Source: Warburgia ugandensis
Taxonomy: Eukaryota; Streptophyta; Magnoliopsida; Canellales; Canellaceae
Length of the DNA: 64,000 bases
Assembly (NCBI GenBank): GCA_035236585.1
Contig: CP141128.1
Location: 24,643,618 to 24,707,617 of the forward strand
Direction of reading: 5' to 3'
Shown: one piece after another, positions 12,841-25,797 of the stretch
Numbering within the stretch: position 1 is the first letter of the stretch
Layout: each line of letters opens with the position of its first letter
Translations under genes and position numbers: made by a program
Notes under the pieces: generated by a model
Told to the model about the DNA's origin: nothing
Seen by the model: the letters and a program-made list of their open reading frames with translations, nothing else
Database searches by the model: none

Positions 12841-13312
12841 TCCATCCTTGGGACCCTGTCCCAGGCGCACATGGAGCAAGGCATCCTTGGGACGCTTGGC
12901 TCGTGCAAGGTCATCTGGAACTGGCTTGGGGCATTTTTCCAGCCAGGAACTCCGGTTGGAAAACAGCCAGATCTGGCATGGATCCTGGGCATGGGGGAGG
13001 TGAAAGGGAGAGACAAGGTAAGGAGGGTCTTACTTGTAGTGTGAGGATGCTCTTCTTCCCGATGGGTGCGCCTGCTCGCCGGAATTTTGTGTTGTCCGGA
13101 ATCTAGGAGGGAAAAACCCCAACGTCGAGCAAGATTGTAAAAGGGAAGAGAGGGGAAATGGGGAGATGGGAATGGCATGGCCAGCCTAACTTTGGCTTGG
13201 CCATTGCCGAAAAATGTAGAGGAGACAGGTTTCCAATCTTGCTGGAAACCCCAGTCTCAAATGGCTGGAAAAACGCCGAAAAACTTGGGGTTTTGGAGAA
13301 GGAGAGATGGGG

Positions 13313-13320
13313 TTTTTATA
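13313..13320 (-). promoter_or_regulatory. LTR TATA box (3' LTR)
   Basis: The minus strand reads CTATAAAAACCCC, about 396 bp from the LTR start. The same motif lies at the same place in the right LTR (19492-19499) and in the LTR at 49639. Conservation in all copies reaching this point supports a core promoter. Confidence 0.65.
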
Positions 13321-13716
13321 GCCCTGCTTATGGCGATTCCGACCTTGGCAGTGGTAGAATCCTTTAGAAAAATCGAGATCGAGGGTTTCTGGAGGGGTCT
13401 AGAGGTTGAAGACGACAGGGGGTGCCGTTATCAAAACGGCCCCCTGCGTTTTTCGTCCTTTTTTGTTTTAAACGTTTTCTGTTTGATTTCTAGAAATACC
13501 CCTATCTTTAAACGGCTGTAACTTCTTCATACGAACTCCATTTTGGGTGATTTTTGAGGCGTTGGATTCCATTTTTCGAGTAGAATCTAATGGTACTAAG
13601 TTTTCTACAAATTTCTTCATTTACTATTTTATATAAAGTGAAACATTTAACTTAGTTTATTTCCTATAGAATGTTCAATTTTCGTTAAAAATAGTGTAAA
13701 TTGCTCGGGCATTACA

Positions 13717-13730
13717 TTATAACCCCCTTA
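13717..13730 (-). other. Polypurine tract
   Basis: The minus strand reads TAAGGGGGTTATAA directly before the LTR start TGTAATG. This is the expected plus-strand primer position for the element. Confidence 0.75.
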
Positions 13731-16700
13731 AAAGAATTTCATCCTCAAAATTCCATAAATTATCTTCTTCAAGGTATTTTGGCTCTTAGATAACTTCTTG
13801 GTGGATGCACTCCCCCCTTAGGAATCAAATCTAGGCTCAACCTTAATTTATCATTTCTGTTGTTCCTTCTACAGGGCCTTACCTATAAGGGCCGCTTTCG
13901 CTGTGTACTCTGATGCATACTCCCATATGTGCCAGTTTAACAATACCGGTTTCTAACTGTAACTGATCTATCTCAAAAATCCTTAGATGCCCATACTTTT
14001 CTCATTGTGTATAGGATAGTCTCCTCGTAGGATCATGCTTCTATATTCATGTATAAATTACTCCATACTTCTTTGAGATCATATGATCTTATTTCTCCTA
14101 TTTTGAATATCATAGGATAATCCCTTTTTCTTTTTATCTTTCATCTAATGATCTCTTCATCATCCATATCTCCTTCTAATGGTTGGTTATATGTCATTAC
14201 TAAGAGTCCAAAAATTTACCTTCTTTCCATTGTGTTTAACTTTGCTTCTTATCTTTCATATTTGTCCCTAAGATACTTCAATAACTGACATGGTATCATG
14301 TGCTCTACAGCTAAACCCTTGATTAACTTCGAGTTTCAACTGTCTGTCATTTTCCATATATGACTTTATTCCCCGACCAAAGTTTCATTAAAAAATGAAA
14401 GCCAATTAGTAGCATCTTCCATCAAGGACCTTATCATATACTAAAAGTAAAATGTCCTAACTCCATATCCAGTTTCATAGTTATTGAATTCATTAAACGC
14501 CTTTCTTTGTGAGGATTTTATCCAAACTCATGTCAAATGTTAATGGTCGATTTATCACCATGGGTCACATGTTCTCGTCCAGAAGCCTGTCTCACTATTC
14601 ACATCAATTTATCATTAGGATTTTCAATAATGTTCCCATTTATGCAAGGCAAAAAGTCTCTTATTCATAACTGAGTACCCTTACTAGGTCATGGTTGAAT
14701 CCTTTATCATCATTCTCTTTGTCCTTTCTTTGCTTGATGGTTTTTCTTCATAACCTTTCAATCCAAAAGTTCTGTACTCTGTCTGGTAGGGTTAGTCCTT
14801 AGAAAATTCCTTCAATTGATTTTTTGTACTTGGTATATGCTCATAATAACTAACTATTTGTCTAAAGGAAACGTAACGTTACATCTTCACCTTATAGTGT
14901 GCTAGCCATCTCACCTTTTCTCCTTTCATCCCCTATGTCAATATATTGTGCAATCTTTTATCAAGGCTTTATTATCAATCATGCAGTCTGTATTGTCAGG
15001 AGGTATCCTCATAAGTAGTGATTTTCTCAATTCCTCAAATTTTATCCTTCAAGTGCCTCCTCATACTTTGCTTTAGCAATTCTCGTTCAATAACTACTTC
15101 ATCAAGTTATGCTGAAGCTATTAAATCATCAAATTTGAAAAACACTCAGGTAAGCATAGAATATTTTCTTAGACATAGAAAGACTTTATTTGATTACCTA
15201 TTGATCTCTTTCCAGTTATATCTTTGTCATAAGCTCAAAGGTCTCTAAAGTGATCAATACTTATTTGCCTTCTTTTTCAATCCAAGTCAGTAGTATTTTT
15301 CGGACTCAAAGTAATTTCTTCACCATGTCATGGTAATCATTAAGATTTGAAAAATCTTTCCCATTGGTTTAGATCACTTCTTATTTTTGCTCCTATCTCA
15401 GTTGCAACTGTTCTCATCAACTGACCTCATACCCTCAATTGACTTAGTTTAACAAGTACTTCTTTCCAGGAAAACTCAAGTCTAAAGACTTATAACATCC
15501 TTCTGAGTATATAACTTCGACTACTAACATACTTGATTAATTAGGGTGGGATACCTTTATTTAGTCAACCGTACTCTAAAGGTAATGACTAAATAATGGT
15601 CTTAAGATTTTTGGTCTTCCAATCTATGATAGAGAGACCTCAATTTGATCCTTGATGGTACCCTACTTGCTAAATGGACAAGTCACTATCCCGGCTTAAT
15701 TTCTTTTTCAATATACTTTATTGGCAAGGTGGGATATCACCAAATTTTCCTTTTCATGGATTATATCCATTGGTGTTCCTCCTAAGCTAATGGATCTGAT
15801 AAGAATCTAATTGATATCAAACTATTTGTAGAAGTTTAACTTCTAGTTGGTCGCCATTCTTCTTTAAAAATTTCTTGTCACATAATCTCCTGAAATTCGA
15901 TACTCTACTCAAAGTCTTAAACCCCATATGCTTCCTCTCTTTTATACTCTTTTACAATAAGATCACCAACTCACCTTGTATTATTCCTTTGCATTTGTTT
16001 GATCTTCCTTCCTATAGGATTCAAGATGATAGAATTGTATGTATCTTCATAGAGTCATGATCTTCTTCTTTTGATTATTCAATATTCATCGAATACTTAT
16101 AGTTACATCTCTATCTCTTTCTCTCTTTTCTTCAAAATCCTCATTTGGTTCTACCTGGATCAATGTCTCTATATGCTTTCTTGCATATAATTGATACTGC
16201 ATCTACTCCTTTTCTTAATAGATATGATAAACTGAATGCTTCTCAGAAATTCTAAATTGTCTTAAGATCATTGAAATCCTCAATTGCCAATAGCCTCAAT
16301 AAAATTCATACAATGTCTTAATAATGGCATTGAGATTTTGGTCATGCTATACTTTTCTTACAAGTTCATGTTAGGATTAATCTATTACTCACAGATCTAT
16401 CATCCCCAATATTATTGTCAAAATCTTTTGGTAACACTGTCGAATATAGTTCCCTATCATATTCATGTTATATTCCTCATAATATGTCACTTGTATACAT
16501 CTTCTGATTTGCTCCATAATACTCAAGTAGTTATTATTTGATATCACTTCACTTTTCATGAGACTCCAATTAAGGTATCCAAAATTGAGCTAAGTCTTTT
16601 AGGATCTATTCCTTTGTAATCTAGTATGAGTCATAGTCATCTCCTAATATTATCTTGCATTCTCATCCCTCTTAGATTATCATCAAAATTTTCTCAAAGT

Positions 16701-17146
16701 CTTTCTTTTACATCTCTTATCATACTCATATCATATCCCTTGTGATAGTATACTCATATTCTGGTATTCTTTATGATGGTAAGATATCCATCTAAGTTTT
16801 TCGATGTTCTCATCCTTGGTGAGATTACTTTATTGCAGGTCAGAACTATCTACTAACAAGTTCACTAACATCCTCACTCATCATTCTCACAATATGATCC
16901 ATATATGAGCTTTCCTCTTTGCAACAATCCTTATTGATAAGATTTAAGCCATCCAATATCTAAGTATTTGCTAGACCCATCTCCTTTTTCACCTATTTGT
17001 TTATGGTGAAATGCCTTCAGCATTAATATTGTAATCCTCAAATAGAAGTAGTCATCTCTACTACTTTCATTTATACTACTTCTTCTTGATTTTTGCTATT
17101 GTCTATGACCCTTAGACATGCTAGAGTGGCTGTGAAAGGATAAAAC
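13731..17146 (-). mobile_element. Family T interior, no recognisable gag-pol
   Basis: About 3.4 kb of AT-rich, CT-rich (plus strand) sequence. I could not recognise any retroviral domain on the minus strand. Only the end next to the polypurine tract, with the Tekay-type GATGAAATTCTTTTAAG signature, is diagnostic. Short plus-strand frames (15018-15248, 15875-16060, 16284-16541) are antisense to the element and show no domain. It could be a large retrotransposon derivative with a non-coding interior or a heavily decayed polyprotein. Its size and low complexity do not separate the two. Confidence 0.6.
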
Positions 17147-17150
17147 CTGG

Positions 17151-17162
17151 GCTCTGATACCA
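17151..17162 (-). other. Primer-binding site, tRNA-iMet
   Basis: The minus strand reads TGGTATCAGAGC, the complement of the plant initiator methionine tRNA 3' end. It lies two bases from the LTR end at 17165. This fixes the right LTR as the 5' LTR. Confidence 0.92.
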
Positions 17163-17164
17163 AC

Positions 17165-19876
17165 TGTGACGACCCAGGTTTTCTCATGCATTTTTAAATG
17201 CAATATCTAATTTCCTAAGGCGGGATGCATCCCTATTTGAAAACCATCTTATAAAAACCATGCAATGCAGCGGAAAACCTTTAGTTTTAAACTTTTTTTT
17301 TTTTTGAAAACCCTCGGTGTCATTTGCCTTCACAACAACCAAACTAGTTTTTGAAAAACTTCAGAAATCATAAATGTTTTTCCCCAGGTCTATCCAGTTA
17401 CAGCACACAGCCCAACTGTAAATAAATTCAAATACATGTCCAAAGGGTAGAGAGTTTACTCACATGTATAGTTGTCTCCTTTGTTTATTCACTTGCTCAT
17501 AGCACTAATATCTCCTGAGATGTCTTTTATTTGTGAGTGGAACTATCCTGAAAAATGTTAAGGATAGGGTGAGTATATACTATACTCAGTAGGAGTCTAT
17601 CACTATTAGTTTTACAATGCATGCTATGTTTAAAATCATATGCTCTTTAAAACATGTGCATGTTCGAACAATCATGTTTAATATCGATATTAAAAACCAC
17701 TGTCAAATCGGAATACTGACGACTTAAAGAGATAGCATAATCCAAAATGAAAGTATCATATATATCATTAACATAATAATATGCATAAGATGCTCCACTT
17801 AATCCAACTCATGGATATATGGTATGGTATGGTCGACCAACCTCATGTCATGCCATATGCATGCAAGTAAATAATCAAACCATAGGGTCCAACTATGCCC
17901 ATGACCTTGCCGTCGTGTGGTCCCCGGGCACCTAAGGACACTCAGTCATAGCCTCAACTGGGCCTATGACACGTTGATCCAGTGCCGTGACACCAGTGGT
18001 AGCCCCCTGTACCACATGCAATCGACGTAGGGATGTTGTCCTTTTTGGGCGTGGTACCCATCCACCTAATAGTGGTAGAGGCTGGAGGCCAACCCAAAGC
18101 TCTCGGTATAGCGCCCATGAGCTTATCAGCCCAAATCATATCTGATCAAACAAGCGAAAACCTTTTTTCAAAACCTGTCCTCTTTGGGTCCCTCACAACT
18201 GCCTACTCAGCGTCTTTTGAGCACTCTAGCGTCTTTTGGTAACCCTCAAGGACATGCAATCTTTTAAAAACTCAATGCTCACAAATCATACAATGTATGC
18301 AATTGTTTACAAAACATATCTATGCATAATGTATATGATATTATTTGCAAAACATATCTACGCATAAAGCATTTATCATATGTATGCAGAATTAAGTCAT
18401 GCTAAACAAGTCATATTCTTATACTTAAAACATGCATTCTCAAAAAAATCATGGCTCTTTTAAAAATTCTAGTAGTGATAGAGCACCTACCTCAAAGTCT
18501 CTTGGAGTCGCATCCTTTATCACTTTAACCCGTCCCTGGGTCTCATTTATAATCTCCTGGGTATGAATGGATACAAGGAGTCCTTATTAGTTTCATTCTA
18601 TTTAGATCGCTAGATCTACTTATTGGGTCCATGGTCCTTGCCTAATTCATTTGCCAGGTAGATCCTATGGTGTGGATCTACTTTCCAATAGTTAGACTCT
18701 ACAATTTATCCTCTAATCCTAACTTTAAAGTCTCAGTAGGTCTGCGTACCCCAGTTCCTAGGATACCCGTGTATCCTGGTTGAACCGCAACCGCCTTACG
18801 TGTGTGCGCGCCCAAAGGCCATGCCAGGGACCGCGTTTTGCACGCACATATGCATGCTCATGTGACGCGCATCATCTCATGGATGCACCTTGTAGCATGG
18901 TGCATCTCAGCTCCCAGGGCACCCCGTTCACCCTAGTCAAGCCAGGACCCATGCCTTATGTCACGCACGCACTAGAGGGCTGCACCTGGGACAGTGTATG
19001 CACTGTCGTATGCCCAGAGGCCATCCCTGGGACCCTGTCCTAGGCGCACATGGAGCAAGGCATCCCTGGGATGCCTGGCTCATGCAAGGTCGTCTGGAAC
19101 TAGCTTGGGGCATCTTTCCAGGTAGGAATTCTGGCTGGAAAACGGCTAGATCCGGCATGGATCCTGAGCCTGGGGGAGGTGAAAGGTAGAGACAAGGTAA
19201 GGAGGGTCTTACCTGTAGCCTAAGGATGCTCTTCTACCCGACGAGTGCGCTTGCTCGCCGAAATTTTATGTTGTCCAGAATCCAAGAGGGAAAAACCCCA
19301 ACGTCGAGCAAGATTGTAAAAGGGAAGAGAGGGGAAATGGGGAGACAGGAATGGCATGGCCGGCCTGACTTTGGCCTGGCCGTTGCCGAAAAATGCAGAG
19401 GAGATGGGTTTCCGATCTTACTAGAAACTCCAGTCTCAAACGGCTGGAAAAACACCAGAAAACTTGGGTTTTTGGAGAGGGAGAGATGGGATTTTTATAG
19501 CCCTGCTTATGGTGGTGCTGCCCTTGGTGGTGGTAGAATCCTCTAGAAAAATCGAGATCGAGGGTTTCTGGAGGGGTCTAGAGGTTGAAGATGACAGGGG
19601 GTGTCGTTTCTCATCCTTTTTTGTTTTAAACGTTTTCTGTTTGATTTCCAGAAATACCCCTATCTTTAAACGGCTGTAACTTCTTCATACGAACTCTGTT
19701 TTGGGTGATTTTTGAGGCGTTGGATTCCATTTTTTGAGTAAAATCTAATGGTACTATGTTTCCTTCACAAATTTATTCATTTACTATTTTAAATAAAGTG
19801 AAACATTTAACTCTGTTTATTTCCTATAGAATGTTCAATTTTCGTTAAAAATAGTGTAAATTGCTCGGGCATTACA
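17165..19876 (-). mobile_element. 5' LTR of the family T element
   Basis: 2712 bp, TGTGACGACC… to …GGGCATTACA on the plus strand. It aligns along its whole length with 10996-13716. The AT-rich two-thirds differ by only about 1% in the part I compared by eye. The GC-rich part (18760-19300) carries more substitutions, many of the kind left by loss of methylated CpG, and some small length differences. Confidence 0.9.
19492..19499 (-). promoter_or_regulatory. LTR TATA box (5' LTR)
   Basis: The minus strand reads CTATAAAAATCCC, about 380 bp from the LTR start at 19876. It corresponds to 13313-13320. Being in the 5' LTR it would be the promoter of the element. Confidence 0.65.
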
Positions 19877-19881
19877 GCTCT
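19877..19881. repeat. Target-site duplication, right copy
   Basis: GCTCT, identical to 10991-10995, directly after the LTR terminus ATTACA. Confidence 0.9.
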
Positions 19882-20912
19882 CATCTGCATTTAGGTTATA
19901 CAAAAAAGAATTTAAACTCCAAGTTTACTCCTAATGGATGAGTTATAGTCTTGTAATGGAGTTGCATATAGAGCTTTTGATTTTCTTGAGTTTTTCAAAC
20001 AAGAAAACAGTTTTTGAAGAGTTCCCTTACTATGATGAGAACTAGATGTTCAAAATTAAGTAATTCTACTATTTTTTCTCCTTAATGGTAGTGTATATTA
20101 TTAGTTTTGCATATTATTCATATGTTGAAGCATTTTATGAAGCTTAATTCTTGGAAAATAATTACAAATAGCATGTAGTCAAGACTTATAGAGAGATATG
20201 GCTTAGAAACCCTAGGGAAAGTCAGTGGAGACCTATAACTTAGTTGAAGACCTATGGGCCTTGGGTGGAACATAGCCTTAGATAGGATATATAAGAAAAA
20301 AAAAAAAGAATTAAGGTAAACTACCCCTGCTATTGTGATAACATCCACTCTTATGGATTAGTTTCCCTTGTCACTTTAGCACTTAAAAATTTATGTGAAC
20401 CATTAGCCTTGATGGGTTTGGTCACATAATAAGAGAAATATGTTTAAACCCTTACCTGAGGGCTTCATTTCTAAGAGTATACTTATGAGGATTTGAGGTC
20501 AAGACATATTTTCAATAGAATTTAAGCATATCTAGCTAGGAAACATGACTTACGTGGTTGTGTACGCACATGCACTCTGAGAGATAACTAAATGAAATGT
20601 CTTTAGTATGTGGATAATTTATAGAATTGTTAGTCATCCCTATTAACTTGTGAAAAACTAGTAGAGTGCTAATGACAGAAGATTCTCTTAGATAAAATAG
20701 GGAACTCCACCTTAGAGAATTTTGTGTGTATATTCACTATAAACCCCCACAAGGAGTAACTCGTCAACTAGGGGTAACCTAGGGTTTCAAAGTCATGTTG
20801 CATGTACTAAATGCAATCGTGAGTACTTACGAAAGTGGCACCTTGTATTGGTTTTTATAAAATGAATTTTTACATATTTTTCTTGAGGGTAGGAAAACGC
20901 TAGTTTGGGGTG
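19882..20912 (+). mobile_element. 3' interior tail of an Athila-like element
   Basis: This matches the interior just before the 3' LTR in copy C (46320-47856) and copy A (25840-27885). Shared landmarks are GAGTTCCCTTACTATGATGAG, a CATATTATTCAT segment, the GTGGAGACCTATAA segment and the ACTAGGGGTAACCTAGGG segment. It ends in a G-rich tract (TTTGGGGTG) directly before the LTR at 20913. It is the right-hand remainder of the element into which family T may have inserted. Non-coding. Confidence 0.65.
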
Positions 20913-23030
20913 TGATAAGTGTTTAATTTTGCATAAAAAATTGCTCAATTAGTTACCCATGTGTTACAACTTATAGGGGTAAATTTGAGTTTTTAGACCA
21001 AAATTTGTAACACATAGATTTTTTACCTAATAACCCAAAATTTTGATATTTTGTAGGTCCAGAGGGTAATCCAATGTAAGTTTGTGATTTATAAAAAAAA
21101 TTTAAGATTTAATTAGAGTTTTTTCTTTTATAACTTTTGTAGGAAGGGAGATGATGATCCGATGGTCAAAAACGATTAGGATGAAATTTAATATCAAGAT
21201 CAAAAGATTCAGTCAAAGCCTCAAAATCATTAATCCAACATAAAAATGAAGGGGAAGATCATCTTGTGGACCAGTAATGGACCCATTCAAGCCATTACTA
21301 GTCCATAAGAAAAAACCCATATTCCTTTCTTAACCCTAATCCACCCATCCTACTGGAGTTCTACTTTTTTAAGCAAAGGAGGTAGCAACCATGCAAAAGG
21401 AGGACAACCCCCGCCGCCCCCCCCCCCACCCCTGCCTGCCTATTTGGTGATTGTTGAATAGAAAACATTAGATCTACTTCAATTCAATTAACTTCAAAAT
21501 CCTAGACCTTTCCACATATTTTCTCAACCTAATTCCTTCACTTTTCACCATTCAAATTCCATCCAATTAAGAGGGTGAGAGTCACTTTCCTTCTATGGAA
21601 AAGGATGCCTTCCCCTCTTTCTAATTTAGAAACTAGCCATCTCATATTTATTTCTCTATCTTATGTCATCTTTAATGACATCAGTCCTATTTAAATTTCC
21701 TCCTCCTAACCTTCCTCATTTAATACGCTAATCCTAGGGCCACTTTCCTCATGTTTTCACCCATTCCTAAGTTAGGAAAGCACTGATCTATATAAAACCC
21801 CATAGTCCATTACAATTTTCAAAGCAAAGGTTGGTGATACAACTTGAAATCATGCTTTCATTTGGTGTTATTTGCTGTTAGGCTTTGGGATTTCTTATAT
21901 GCTTTTCATCCTTTGCTTTCTAGTTATTATCTTGGTTATTTGCTCTCCAATTCAAGTTACTAGTTTGTTTCTTTGGTTTTGTTTTTCATGATTAGTTTCC
22001 ATTGTTTTGCTTTCTAATTTTACACCTTTCTTTCCATCTTGCTTCCTCCTTTCTTTCTTTACCTCAATTTTAATTCAAGTTGGTTATTCTCTACTAATGA
22101 CAAACAAGAGAAGAGCTAGCTTAAATCCTTGATTTCCCCACTTGAGTTTCATGTTTCCTACCCTCCTTTTCCCTTAGTTTTGGGTTATTTTTTGTTAGTT
22201 TGTTACCCACTTAGCTTTATTTTCTCTTAAATTTATTTCTATGTTTCTTTGTATTTCATTATGCTTTATATTGTAGCATTATATTGGAATTTTGTTGTTG
22301 TTTATATAGGATTTCATGCTTTAGAAAAGTGTACAATTTTCATATTTTGTGGACAATTTTACACACATAATTTTTATCTAAATTGGATATGATTCAATAA
22401 AGTTTTATGGGAATTCATATTATGGAATATTTCTTTCACCAATGTACATTAGATCTGGGTTGTTTACTTGCAAAAATGTTATGGTTTCAGTAGCTTTCTA
22501 ATGCAAGATTTATTGACTATTCTTAAGTATCGATATCTAGAAATTGGTTTTTCCTTAGCTTTGTGATTTAATTCTAGCAGTCAAAACATCTTATTTTCCT
22601 AAATCCCTAAGTACCAATTTATATTTTCATGTTATTTATTAGATCCCATAGTTTTTTTGCGTTGCAACTCACTGTGGGTGCATTAAATTTCCCCATCTTT
22701 AGGGCTCTAGAATGATGCACATAGTCCAAAAACCATGTGCGTGGGTCTAAATCCCATTTCTTTTAGATTATTGCTTAGTTTAGTTATTAATTTAGTTTTA
22801 GAAGTATTTGATTTATTTTTTGCATCTTATTTTAGGTTTATAAAGTTTCCTTTTTTTTTTTTTGGAAAGTTCCATATGCAGGTTTAGAAAGTATCTTTAA
22901 TGGTAGTTTCCATTCACATGCATGTCTCTAATTGTTGTTAAAGTTAGTTAGATATAATTAATTAATTGTTTTTAAATGTTCTTTTTAGTGTTATAAAGTT
23001 TTCTAATTGCTTATTTTGTTAATTCTCACA
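20913..23030 (+). mobile_element. Athila-like LTR, left LTR of copy A
   Basis: It begins TGATAAGTGTTTAATTTTGC after a G-rich tract. This start recurs at 32469, 41340 and 47857, and inverted at 36299. A TATATAAAA lies at 21789-21797. The body aligns by landmarks with 32469-33862 and, inverted, with 28963-31604. A polycytosine-rich patch lies at 21408-21440. Because Athila-like interior flanks it on both sides, it may be shared by two elements (LTR-interior-LTR-interior), a pattern left by recombination between elements. Its end and the PBS are not clearly preserved near 23030. Confidence 0.6.
21408..21440. repeat. C-rich low-complexity patch
   Basis: CCCCCGCCG followed by a run of about eleven C and further CCTGCC units, inside the LTR. 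The neighbouring sequence is AT-rich, so the patch stands out. Confidence 0.8.
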
Positions 23031-24109
23031 AAAATTAATCCATCTTACTTGTTTTGTGTGAGAGGAATTTGTGGAAGGAGTGGCTTCATCAACTTAAGAT
23101 TTATTGCTTTCTTATATTAGGGTTTTTCTTTACTTTTTTAGTGAAATTGTAGTGAAGCCCATTGTAACTTGCAATTTCAGTTTTTATTTTAAATGGGTTG
23201 TATTAAAAAGGGCAAGTGTGTGGTATGGAGTTCGATACTTGAACTTCATAAAAAATCCCACTATAAGAATCCCTCACTTTGATATACTTTCCCTAACTTA
23301 GGTTGCATTTAATGTAATTTTCAATTGGTTGGTTGAATAATTCATATAGTTTTAGGATCAATTCATCTTAATTGTTGCATCTTTAATTAAGATTGTTGCA
23401 TTAGTGAGCTCCTATCTACCCTTTGGTTGGATACCATATAGGTTGCATCAGTTACGTTTTCATTGTACTTGCATTGCTTGTTTATTGCTTTGTGATGTAT
23501 GAAACTTAATGTTAGTAAGTGCCCCACAGGAATACTTATAACATAAGGATTGGATTTCATCACCAGCTCCTTGGCTCAACTAGGAATCAATCAATATCCT
23601 TGTATTTTGCAATCCAAACCCTTGAACTTTAATTTTAAAATCAAGCAGAAAGATGCTTAGAGTATCAAGCTCCTATGATCCTTTTTGAAGGACATGATCT
23701 ATTGTCACTGTAATGGCTTTTGAGAACTGTGGTTATAGTGGGTGTCTTAAAGTCCAAGTGATTTTCCCACGCCTTCCATTGATGTTAGTTGAGATCTAAA
23801 TGCCTCTTAACACGAGGATTGTATTAACTACTTTCAAGCAGAACCTAACTAGTTAGTAGTAGTCAAATTTGGATAAGCTATCTAAGTCATGGTTTAAGAA
23901 GTTACCACCTATGAACTAAGAAAGATAATCTAGACACTGCTCAATTAGTTAATACTAGGACTTGATTGTACATCATTTAGCTTAATACTAGCATTTAGGT
24001 TGTAACATATAGTTAGGGTTTTTTCCCACATAAGAAAAGAAAACACAGTCATTGTATATAATGACTTGTTTCATTGTATACAAAGTTGAGAACAAAGGCC
24101 TATTAATAA

Positions 24110-25150
24110 GGGGATAGATTTCATACATTGATGGATGCTCTAGATAGAATGCAAAGTCAATTGCTAAGGATAATATCTTCTAGGCAAGCTGCTCTACAAC
24201 CTCCATACCATAATGACTAAACATATTCTAAGCATCCTATCCCACTCCTTCATGGCCATCAAGCTCCACATATAATGGTTACTATTAATGCTTTCATGCA
24301 CCCTACTAATGACTATTATCTTGAGACAAATTATAATGGATGGGCTAGGCATCATGAACAACCATGGTCTCATGATTACCAATATTAGGAAGAACCACAA
24401 TGGTACCACCCTGGTCAACAACATCATGATTATAAAAAATATTAGGATCAACTATCATGGGTTCAACCTGGTCAGCCCTTTTTCAACACCCCAATGCCAT
24501 AGCAATACCAAACCTATGAGTCATTTCCTCTACAACATGAAGAACAACTATTAGAAGAGAATATCCAACAATTTTGTGAGAAAATGGTACAAATTGTGGC
24601 TTCCTTTAAAAAGGGGAATGAGGAAATGAGACGAGAATGGGAGGAATGGAAAGAGAAAATGAAACCAATATAGGAAAATACTAACAAAAACAATGCTGAA
24701 ATTATAAAATGGACTAAGAAAATGAAATAGATTGGGGATAGTGAAGAGCCATTTATTACTAATAATAGGATGAAAATTTCTTACAATCATTCTAAGCCAC
24801 AAAGCCCACAACCATCCATAGAAACATCCAACTTGTATTACTTAGCCATGTCCGACTTGCTGCGATTATGATGGAGAGACTTCCATTGATGAAGAAACTG
24901 AAGCTTTACACCATCCAACCTAGATCCTTTAGAATCATTTTGTGCTTTTTTGTTGTGAATTTGATGAAGACATGTCCATTGAGGAGGTGAACGAGTTGTT
25001 AGATGCCATGACATTAATAGAAACTTCTTAGTGGTAAGGTAGAGCAGATTCTCCTATGGAGCCTACAATACTAATTGAGCCTTGTAATGCAGAAGACGTA
25101 CCTTAGTGGGACCTATAGGCCTTATTTAAACAATCATAAGATAGTAATAT
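24110..25150 (+). pseudogene. Copy A, coding remnant of the non-autonomous family
   Basis: Homologous to 44516-45583 in copy C and, inverted, to about 38640-39720 in copy B. A shared Q/Y/H-rich segment is followed by a charged segment and by acidic motifs around FDED-SIEE-NELLD. The product is not recognised. It may derive from a gag-like gene but lacks a clear zinc knuckle. This copy is broken. Confidence 0.5.
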
Positions 25151-25797
25151 AGTTCCACTTGACCCCTTACCTGTGCTAATAAAACAGGAAGAAGAAGAGG
25201 GAGTTGATGTACTAACCCTACATTAACCTACTCTACGGTACACCTTAGATAATAATCAAGGGTTAATCAAAACCATGTCCCTGCCTCTAATAATACAAGA
25301 ACCACCTTTTAGGGAAGGACAAAGTCAGCTTATACCTCTATTTCAAGATAATGAAAGGGAAATGGAGGCAAAAGATAAACAAAATGCACGGTAGTACATG
25401 AAGTCATCATTTTACCACCATGTCAAAACACAAGGTGGAGGAATTATATTAACTACCATAAAATACTGAAAAATAGGGATCATCAATGTGGTCCCACAAC
25501 ATTCAAAATCGTGGAGGTCTACTATGTCAAATTTTTATCACCATCTAAAATTTCAAGGTGGAGGAAATATATAGACTACTGCAAGATTCTAAAATGGCAT
25601 GAGCAATCTTTCCATTTCATTCTTAGGGTTAGGATTAGAAAAATTAGTTCAACTAGTTAGGTCCAAGAGAAGCTAAGTTAGTTTTAAGTCATGTCTGGCT
25701 GAAGACATAAAACTTAGTGGTACATGAAAGGGAACCTTAAATATTTTTAAAATCACCATCTTCTATATCTATCCATACAAAGCCCTATGTTTCCAAC

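Larger units (their letters stand above)
10996..13716 (-). mobile_element. 3' LTR of the family T element
   Basis: 2721 bp, TGTGATGAC… to …GGGCATTACA on the plus strand, giving TG…CA termini in either orientation. From its own start at 13716 and reading minus, it has a U3 of about 400 bp ending in a TATA box (13313-13320). A GC-rich, CpG-rich island follows (about 12590-13050), then a long AT-rich remainder. The first ~300 bp (about 13417-13716) are the segment homologous to the satellite at 51337-64000. Confidence 0.9.
10996..19876 (-). mobile_element. Family T (Tekay/Del-like) LTR retrotransposon, structurally complete
   Basis: Two direct 2.7-kb LTRs (10996-13716 and 17165-19876) flank a 3.45-kb interior, with 5-bp GCTCT duplications outside. 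Orientation is minus: a tRNA-iMet PBS lies beside the right LTR and a polypurine tract beside the left one. The sequence before the tract (minus strand GATGAAATTCTTTTAAGGGG) is typical of the Tekay/Del chromovirus lineage. An autonomous Tekay has about 4-5 kb of gag-pol. Here I recognise no protease, reverse transcriptase or integrase, so the copy is a non-autonomous or strongly decayed derivative that could move only with proteins supplied by a relative. The LTRs are almost identical in their AT-rich part and differ more in their GC-rich part. This points to an insertion probably a few million years old or less, a by-eye judgement. Confidence 0.9.

Noticed and set aside
12558-13521. Cluster of overlapping frames on both strands
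   Set aside because: It coincides with the CpG-rich island and U3 of the LTR. GC-rich sequence yields chance frames on both strands, and no domain is visible.
13731-17146. Possible host gene on the plus strand of the family T interior
   Set aside because: Only short frames without domains or splice-like organisation, and the region lies between PBS and polypurine tract of one element.
24194-24554. Overlapping frames with HHGFNL or WFFLILV segments in copies A, B and C
   Set aside because: They are shadow frames over the family's coding remnant. They look alike in the copies only because the DNA is homologous.
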